A DNA stretch of 38,145 nucleotides, taken from an uncultured Prevotellaceae bacterium (GTDB taxonomy: Bacteria; Bacteroidota; Bacteroidia; Bacteroidales; Bacteroidaceae). Below the pieces are notes generated by a model, which made no database searches, was not told the DNA's origin, and was given only the letters and a program-made list of their open reading frames with translations. Shown one piece after another: positions 34,448 through 38,145 of the stretch. The stretch covers positions 1 to 38,145 of the forward strand of contig CAMVLT010000035.1 in NCBI GenBank assembly GCA_947168395.1, written 5' to 3'. The position numbers were made by a program, and so were the translations under genes. How positions within the stretch are numbered: the stretch's first letter is position 1; each line of letters opens with the position of its first letter.

Positions 34448-35575
34448 ATGAAGCCGCTAAGCAATCCTTTTGTGATAGGAAAGTATGTGGATAAAGACTA
34501 TTTCTGCGATAGGGAGAAGGAGTCAGAAATGCTCGTCCACCATATAGTAAACGGACGCAATGTCGCCATCATGTCAGAGAGACGTCTGGGCAAGACGGGG
34601 CTGATAGAGCATGTGTTTGCCAACAGCTTGCCTGATGGCTATGAGCCTTTTCTGATAGACATCTACACTTGTAAAAACCTGCGCGAGATGGTCTATCTCC
34701 TGGCCAGCGAGGTGTTTAAGAAGATTGCCAGAAAGCAGTCGATGACAGAGCGGTTACTGCGGACGGTGCGTTCACTGAAAACAACAATCTCGTATGATAC
34801 CTTGACAGGATTTCCAGAGATTGGCCTTGGTCTTGGCGAGATACAGCAGCCCGAAGTGACACTCGATGAGATACTTGGCTATCTTGAGTCTTCCGACCTG
34901 GTGTGCATTGTAGCCATCGACGAGTTCCAGAAGATAGCAAGCTTTGAGGAAGACAACGTGGAGGCACTCTTGCGAACAAAGATTCAGCACTTGAAAAAGA
35001 CACAATTTGTCTTTGCCGGCAGTGAACACCATCTGCTGGAGGGCATCTTTAGTAATCCTGCACGGCCATTTTACAATAGTGTCGTGTTTATGCAACTGCT
35101 GCCTATTGAAGAAAACGTGTACGTCAAGTTCTGTCAGCAGTTGTTTCTTAAATATGGCAAAAGTGTTTCTCCTGCATTGGTCGAGCAGCTCTACGAATGT
35201 TTCCAAGGCATCACCTGGTATCTGCAACTCTCGATGAACGAGGCTTTCACGATGGCCGAGCGCGGTGGTTGCGTTGATGAAGAGGCCTACGGCCAGATCC
35301 TGAACCACCTGGTTGACTCCAAACGCTTCACATTCGAAGACCGTTACGCCTCACTCACAGAAAAGCAGAAGACGGTATTAATGGCTATTGCCTCAGAATT
35401 TCCGAATCAGGTGACGCTTACCAGTCAGGACTTCATAACAAGGTATAATCTGAAGACGGCCAGCAGCGTTCAGACTGCAGTCAAGGGGCTGAAGGAAAAA
35501 GGTATCCTCAGTGACAGTCATGGTACCAGACGCCCCACAGACTTGCTGTTCATGCTTTGGCTGAAGAATTTCTGA
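34448..35575 (+). CDS. AAA/archaeal-type ATPase with winged-helix C-terminus
   Basis: This encodes 375 aa. Residues about 43-51 (SERRLGKTG) form the ERRxGKT variant of Walker A, and VCIVAIDEFQ is Walker B, as in the archaeal-ATPase/STAND-like family common in Bacteroidales. The C-terminal ~70 residues (from LTEKQKTVLMAIASEF) look like a winged helix-turn-helix. Members of this family are often mobile and of uncertain role; some sit beside defence or toxin genes. The ATG at 34448 is chosen because the earlier in-frame start (34406) lies inside the promoter. It is a single gene bordered by repeats on both sides. Function is unknown. Confidence 0.8.
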   Translation: MKPLSNPFVIGKYVDKDYFCDREKESEMLVHHIVNGRNVAIMSERRLGKTGLIEHVFANSLPDGYEPFLIDIYTCKNLREMVYLLASEVFKKIARKQSMTERLLRTVRSLKTTISYDTLTGFPEIGLGLGEIQQPEVTLDEILGYLESSDLVCIVAIDEFQKIASFEEDNVEALLRTKIQHLKKTQFVFAGSEHHLLEGIFSNPARPFYNSVVFMQLLPIEENVYVKFCQQLFLKYGKSVSPALVEQLYECFQGITWYLQLSMNEAFTMAERGGCVDEEAYGQILNHLVDSKRFTFEDRYASLTEKQKTVLMAIASEFPNQVTLTSQDFITRYNLKTASSVQTAVKGLKEKGILSDSHGTRRPTDLLFMLWLKNF

Positions 35576-35652
35576 AAGAGTTATGCAATCAAGGAGCGGG
35601 ATTTAGGCAAAAGCCACCTTACGGTAGGGCTGAGCCAACATTCCCATGGGTG

Positions 35653-35705
35653 CATAAATGAAATAACGGGGATTTTGTGTCAGATTGGTGTTGATTTATG
35701 GTTCC
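35653..35705 (+). repeat. interspersed repeat R1, partial copy a
   Basis: This shares the block starting CATAAATGAAATAAC and running to GATTTATGGTTCC with copy c at 37094-37199, with very few differences. Confidence 0.8.
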
Positions 35706-35862
35706 CCGTTCAGCCGAATTTGCAATTCGGCTGCAATGAGTATCAGCATTTGTAATGCGATAAACCCACGGAGTGACCAAAAATAGGTTGTGACCTTTCC
35801 TTTCGGATTGCAAATCCTCATACTCACTGCTGGCGAATTCGGAAATTCGCCAGAACGGGTTC
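35700..35862. repeat. REP/BIME-like palindromic element
   Basis: About 47-bp imperfect inverted arms lie at about 35700-35746 and 35817-35862. Each arm contains its own hairpin: AGCCGAATT-TGC-AATTCGGCT at 35713-35733, and CTGGCGAATT with AATTCGCCAG near 35830-35853. Smaller hairpins of the form NATT-TGY-AATN occur between. A related single arm is seen at 36473-36530. Confidence 0.75.
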
Positions 35863-35880
35863 CTGCCGAGTCAGAACCCT

Positions 35881-35920
35881 AAATCTTCACAAATCTCACA
35901 TAAATGAAATAACGGACGAC
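35881..35920 (+). repeat. interspersed repeat R1, partial copy b
   Basis: This matches the middle of R1 (AAATCTTCACAAATCTCAC followed by ATAAATGAAATAAC) and then diverges. Confidence 0.75.
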
Positions 35921-36069
35921 TGGATGCCATAAACGAAGGTCGAGCGTAACATCCCCCGCGAGCAGATTTTTGTCGGTTGTCGGAACCACACATATATATA
36001 GTGGTTCCGTCGACCGACGAGAATTCGCCACAAAAATCATTCAAAATATTCTGATGTGGCCGTTTCGCA

Positions 36070-36214
36070 GTAACTCATTCCCAGTGTCTTAAAGGACAAA
36101 AATCTTCAAAAATCGTACACAAATAATATACGTCAGCCAATTATCATCACAGTGAAAGATTTGTGTTAGATTATTGAAGATTTTTGTCCCTTATAACCTG
36201 ACGAGATGAGTTAC
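36070..36214. repeat. R1 copies in inverted orientation forming a large palindrome
   Basis: The left arm 36070-36124 and right arm 36159-36214 are inverted copies of the R1 start (GTAACTCA to ACACAAAT) with scattered mismatches. Together they could fold into a hairpin of more than 40 bp. Confidence 0.75.
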
Positions 36215-36266
36215 GTTTTGCGGCCATTGCGGCCGCAACGGCCGCATGGCCGCAAGGCAAATTACG

Positions 36267-36469
36267 AAATATATTTACACTAAAAACGTCTCCAAAACCA
36301 TCTGAAACTTTGCTCCGGGCAAACTCCGGGTTTCAGTAGGGTAAACCCGGGGTTTAGTTACGGTAAACTCCCAGTTTACCCTACTGAAACTCAGAAGCCC
36401 GTTTTTAGGGTGTTTTGAGGCGGTTTAGGTAGTCTTTTGGTGGTGTGAAAATAATTAACAAAGCAACAA
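36267..36469 (+). repeat. structured interspersed element, copy 2
   Basis: This aligns without gaps to 15501-15703. A perfect 17-bp stem pairs 36330-36346 with 36374-36390, and the intervening GGTAAAC (36362-36368) can compete for the same 3' arm. It is preceded by a cluster of GCGGCC palindromes (about 36219-36256) including a NotI site. Confidence 0.7.
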
Positions 36470-36472
36470 AGC

Positions 36473-36530
36473 CGTTCTGGCACATTTGTAATTCGCCAGC
36501 ATAGAGTATAAAAATTTTCAATTCGATAAA
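36473..36530 (+). repeat. REP-like arm, third copy
   Basis: GTTCTGGC, then AATTCGCCAGCA, GAGTATA and CGATAAACC in order match the arms of the 35.7-35.9 kb palindrome. Confidence 0.6.
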
Positions 36531-36586
36531 CCATTCCACTTTTCATTTTTAACGCCCTAAACGCTCGCTATTTAAAAATAAATGCG

Positions 36587-36609
36587 TAACTTTGCACGCG
36601 AAAGCGTGC
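36587..36609 (+). promoter_or_regulatory. promoter -7 box and operator-like dyad of the antitoxin gene
   Basis: TAACTTTG at 36587-36594 is a -7 box. It overlaps a perfect dyad GCACGC-GAAA-GCGTGC (36594-36609) positioned at the expected transcription start, as would suit an autoregulatory antitoxin operator. Confidence 0.5.
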
Positions 36610-36656
36610 GAAACTCGGCATGCTCGAGCTTTGCAGCGGATATAAACATTACAGTC

Positions 36657-36905
36657 ATGACAACATTAGAACTCAGAACATCCATTGTTGCAGAACTCGA
36701 CCAGATGAGCGTCGAGATGCTGGAGAGCGTGTCGCACTACGTCAAACGGCTACGCCGGCACGCCTGCACTGTCAACCGAACAGCTGACAAAGCAGAAGTC
36801 CCTGACATAGTACTTAGTCTGCTTGGCGCAGGAACCCCTGTGGCCGATGATGACTTGAACGCTCGCAAAGCCTATAACGAATATTTGGAGGAGAAATACA
36901 AATGA
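36657..36905 (+). CDS. small antitoxin-like protein upstream of a broken vapC
   Basis: This encodes 82 aa with a helical N-terminus (TLELRTSIVAELDQMSVEML), a basic middle (VKRLRRHA) and the C-terminal ARKAYNEYLEEKYK, a layout common for small Bacteroidales antitoxins. The stop overlaps the ATG of the next frame (ATGA), which begins MTRLFLDTN like a PIN-domain VapC toxin, so this is the matching antitoxin. With the toxin gutted it is now an orphan. The in-frame start at 36582 lies inside the promoter and is rejected. The specific antitoxin family is not recognised. Confidence 0.75.
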   Translation: MTTLELRTSIVAELDQMSVEMLESVSHYVKRLRRHACTVNRTADKAEVPDIVLSLLGAGTPVADDDLNARKAYNEYLEEKYK

Positions 36906-37004
36906 CACGCCTATTTCTCGATACCAATACGAAACGGCAAAGATTTCACGGCATCGAAGATTCCCTTGATGACTGCAACGGAATATCTTGCTACATTAGA
37001 ATAA
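36902..37004 (+). pseudogene. vapC PIN-domain toxin with internal deletion
   Basis: The first nine codons read MTRLFLDTN, the exact PIN start with the first catalytic Asp. From 36930, in a shifted frame, the sequence reads RNGKDFTASKIPLMTATEYL and ends ATLE-stop at 37004. This is the usual C-terminal end of Bacteroidales VapC. About 300-370 nt of the middle, including the other acidic catalytic residues, is missing. The remnant cannot encode an active nuclease. Confidence 0.85.
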
Positions 37005-37060
37005 TCAACCACCAACACCATAAACCGACACGAGATAACAACGATGAGAAAGATGGAGGT

Positions 37061-37093
37061 GATAACATCATTTAACGCGAATTGTTTGGGGAT
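37061..37093 (+). repeat. 33-bp direct repeat, copy 1
   Basis: This matches 38056-38088 at 30 of 33 positions (core TTTAACGCGAATTGTTTGG). The pair brackets the HEPN/MNT genes. Confidence 0.85.
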
Positions 37094-37199
37094 GTAACTC
37101 AGTCCCAGTGTCTTTAAGAACAAAAATCTTCACAAATCTCACATAAATGAAATAACAGGGATTTTGTGTCAGATTGGTGTTGATTTATGGTTCCTGCCG
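37094..37199 (+). repeat. interspersed repeat R1, fullest copy c
   Basis: This joins in one stretch the blocks found separately at 36070 (GTAACTCA start), 35881 (AAATCTTCACAAATCTCAC) and 35653 (ATAAATGAAATAAC to ATGGTTCC), so it defines the approximate full length of R1. Confidence 0.8.
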
Positions 37200-37297
37200 A
37201 GACCATGCCGACACACCTAAAGGGGTGAGCGAATGCAAAACTTTCGGGCTTTAACGTTATTTAAGGGGGAGGTAACAAGCGGTAACGATTTTCTTTG

Positions 37298-37305
37298 TAA
37301 TTTTG
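37298..37305 (+). promoter_or_regulatory. -7 box of the HEPN/MNT operon
   Basis: TAATTTTG lies 31 nt before the HEPN start codon. The -33 region has no clear TTTG. Confidence 0.45.
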
Positions 37306-37336
37306 CACCGCAAGATTCAATAACAAGCATAATATT

Positions 37337-37726
37337 ATGGCAACAGACAAAGTAGCACACTGGCTCGACATAGCCGACTATGACCTCGATACTGCCGAAG
37401 CCATGTATCAGACGGGGCGGCGGCTCTACGTCGCCTTCATGTGCCATCAGGTCATAGAAAAGACTTTGAAGGCCTACTGGTGCGCCACGCAGCCCGAAGC
37501 CCCGCCCTACACCCACAGCCACACGCGGTTGGCCAACGGAAGCGGACTCTACGAGCAGATGGATGACGACCAGCGAGACTTCCTCGACCTCATCACCAAC
37601 TACAACATCGAAGCCCGCTACCCCGAAGACAAGGAGGAACTCGCCCGCACGCTCACCGACGAGTTCTGCCGACAGATGATTGACGAAACCAAACAACTGC
37701 AGCAATGGATAAAAGACAAACTTTGA
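37337..37726 (+). CDS. HEPN-domain protein
   Basis: This 129-aa all-helical protein matches the HEPN family paired with minimal nucleotidyltransferases: AHWLDIADYDLDTAEAMY, then CHQVIEKTLKAYW and the typical YNIEARYP. In toxin HEPNs (HepT) an RX4-6H motif forms the RNase site; I see none here, only THSHTRLA at the usual place. It may thus be a non-nucleolytic HEPN. It overlaps the MNT gene by 22 nt, implying co-translation. Confidence 0.85.
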   Translation: MATDKVAHWLDIADYDLDTAEAMYQTGRRLYVAFMCHQVIEKTLKAYWCATQPEAPPYTHSHTRLANGSGLYEQMDDDQRDFLDLITNYNIEARYPEDKEELARTLTDEFCRQMIDETKQLQQWIKDKL

Positions 37727-38022
37727 CCCGTGAAGAGGCTCTTGCTCTCGTCCGCCGATACAAGGAGATCATCAGCCCCCGCTTTGCCGTCGAGCCTAAG
37801 GTCATGATGTTTGGCTCCTATAGCAAGGGCAACGCCAACCCCGACAGCGACATTGACGTGGCTGTCATCGTCCCTACCTACGGTGACCGCAAGCACGAAA
37901 TATCAATGGGCCTGTGGCGGGATGTCCGAAGTATCAGTTTCCTCATCGAGCCAGTCCTTATGGCTGAGGACCGCTGGTCGCCGCTCTACGATGACGTGAT
38001 GCGGACAGGTATCAACGTATAA
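37705..38022 (+). CDS. minimal nucleotidyltransferase (MNT)
   Basis: This 105-aa protein has the polymerase-beta nucleotidyltransferase signature GSYSKGNANPDSDIDVAV, an exact GSX10DXD. In the MntA/HepT systems this enzyme neutralises the HEPN toxin by adding AMP to a Tyr near its active site. Here the partner lacks the classical motif, so the interplay may differ. The gene follows HEPN with a 22-nt overlap. The cassette is bracketed by 33-bp direct repeats. Confidence 0.88.
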   Translation: MDKRQTLTREEALALVRRYKEIISPRFAVEPKVMMFGSYSKGNANPDSDIDVAVIVPTYGDRKHEISMGLWRDVRSISFLIEPVLMAEDRWSPLYDDVMRTGINV

Positions 38023-38055
38023 CTCCCCTTCAACTATGCAGAAAACGTGCGTGAC

Positions 38056-38088
38056 GATAACATTGTTTAACGCGAATTGTTTGGTGAT
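38056..38088 (+). repeat. 33-bp direct repeat, copy 2
   Basis: Second copy of the repeat at 37061-37093, with three mismatches. It lies 33 nt after the MNT stop. Confidence 0.85.
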
Positions 38089-38104
38089 TCCAAATAATTC
38101 GTTA

Positions 38105-38145
38105 ACTCACTCACTCACTCACTCACTCACTCACTCACTCACTCA
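38105..38145 (+). repeat. ACTC microsatellite at the window edge
   Basis: Ten tandem ACTC units run to the last base and probably continue beyond the window. The preceding GTTAACTCA resembles the start of R1 (GTAACTCA), so the microsatellite may have grown from an R1 copy. Confidence 0.9.

Larger units (their letters stand above)
35576..36656. other. 1.1-kb non-coding repeat island
   Basis: No gene is supported. The stretch is packed with inverted repeats and pieces of elements also found at 15.5 and 37.1 kb, described separately. It also carries a hairpin at 35973-36017 (17-nt arms with a few mismatches, 11-nt AT loop). Base composition differs from the flanking genes. Confidence 0.75.
37005..37336. 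other. spacer with R1 repeat before the HEPN gene
   Basis: This holds direct repeat copy 1 (37061-37093), the longest R1 copy and the HEPN promoter. No gene is supported. Confidence 0.6.

Noticed and set aside
36219..36256. GCGGCC-rich palindrome cluster as a replication origin or att site
   Set aside because: Nothing else (DnaA boxes, integrase, tRNA end) supports an origin or attachment site; noted only as part of the element's flank.
35653..37199. CRISPR array from the repeated R1 blocks
   Set aside because: Copies are few, of unequal length and orientation, irregularly spaced, and without cas genes.

Overview
The window looks like chromosomal DNA of a Bacteroidales bacterium, most likely a fairly GC-rich Prevotella-like lineage. 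Three things point there: promoters of the Bacteroidetes type (TTTG about 19-22 nt upstream of TAnnTTTG), two SusC/SusD outer-membrane pairs, and a UpxY/NusG-like antiterminator. The taxon is inferred from gene content and promoter style only. No rRNA, tRNA, CRISPR array or intact transposase was found.

Layout. 1-6.1 kb: a small membrane protein, holA, an XRE regulator, a decayed lipocalin-like gene, then dnaX, a DivIC/FtsB-like gene and a four-helix membrane protein in one operon that ends at a clear terminator. 6.2-11 kb: a tightly overlapping operon of a DUF4369-type lipoprotein, dihydroorotase, a stand-alone MetH activation domain, a membrane metallophosphoesterase and a PlsC-type acyltransferase. 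11.1-15.5 kb: a dolichol-phosphate-mannose-synthase-like glycosyltransferase (minus strand) divergent from mfd. 15.5-15.9 kb: a structured repeat element. 15.9-16.9 kb: a long UpxY-family antiterminator (minus strand), divergent from a 17-kb operon (17.0-34.2 kb) that encodes only surface proteins: FAS1 lipoprotein, SusC, SusD, FAS1, FAS1, SusC, SusD. 34.4-38.1 kb: an AAA-type ATPase, a 1-kb island of palindromic and interspersed repeats, an antitoxin followed by a gutted vapC, and a HEPN/MNT pair between 33-bp direct repeats.

Three observations stand out. First, a population of 7-nt-period tandem repeats sits in intergenic spacers, promoters, stop/start junctions and inside genes (pyrC, mfd, a SusC signal peptide, a SusD), nearly always oriented so that all three frames are open. 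mfd also carries GC-rich palindromes translated in frame. Second, the enzyme-free FAS1-SusCD double cassette next to a UpxY regulator is not a standard polysaccharide-utilisation locus. Third, a ~200-bp element with mutually exclusive hairpins occurs twice, 20,766 bp apart, aligning without gaps.

All calls come from reading the sequence; no database search was possible.
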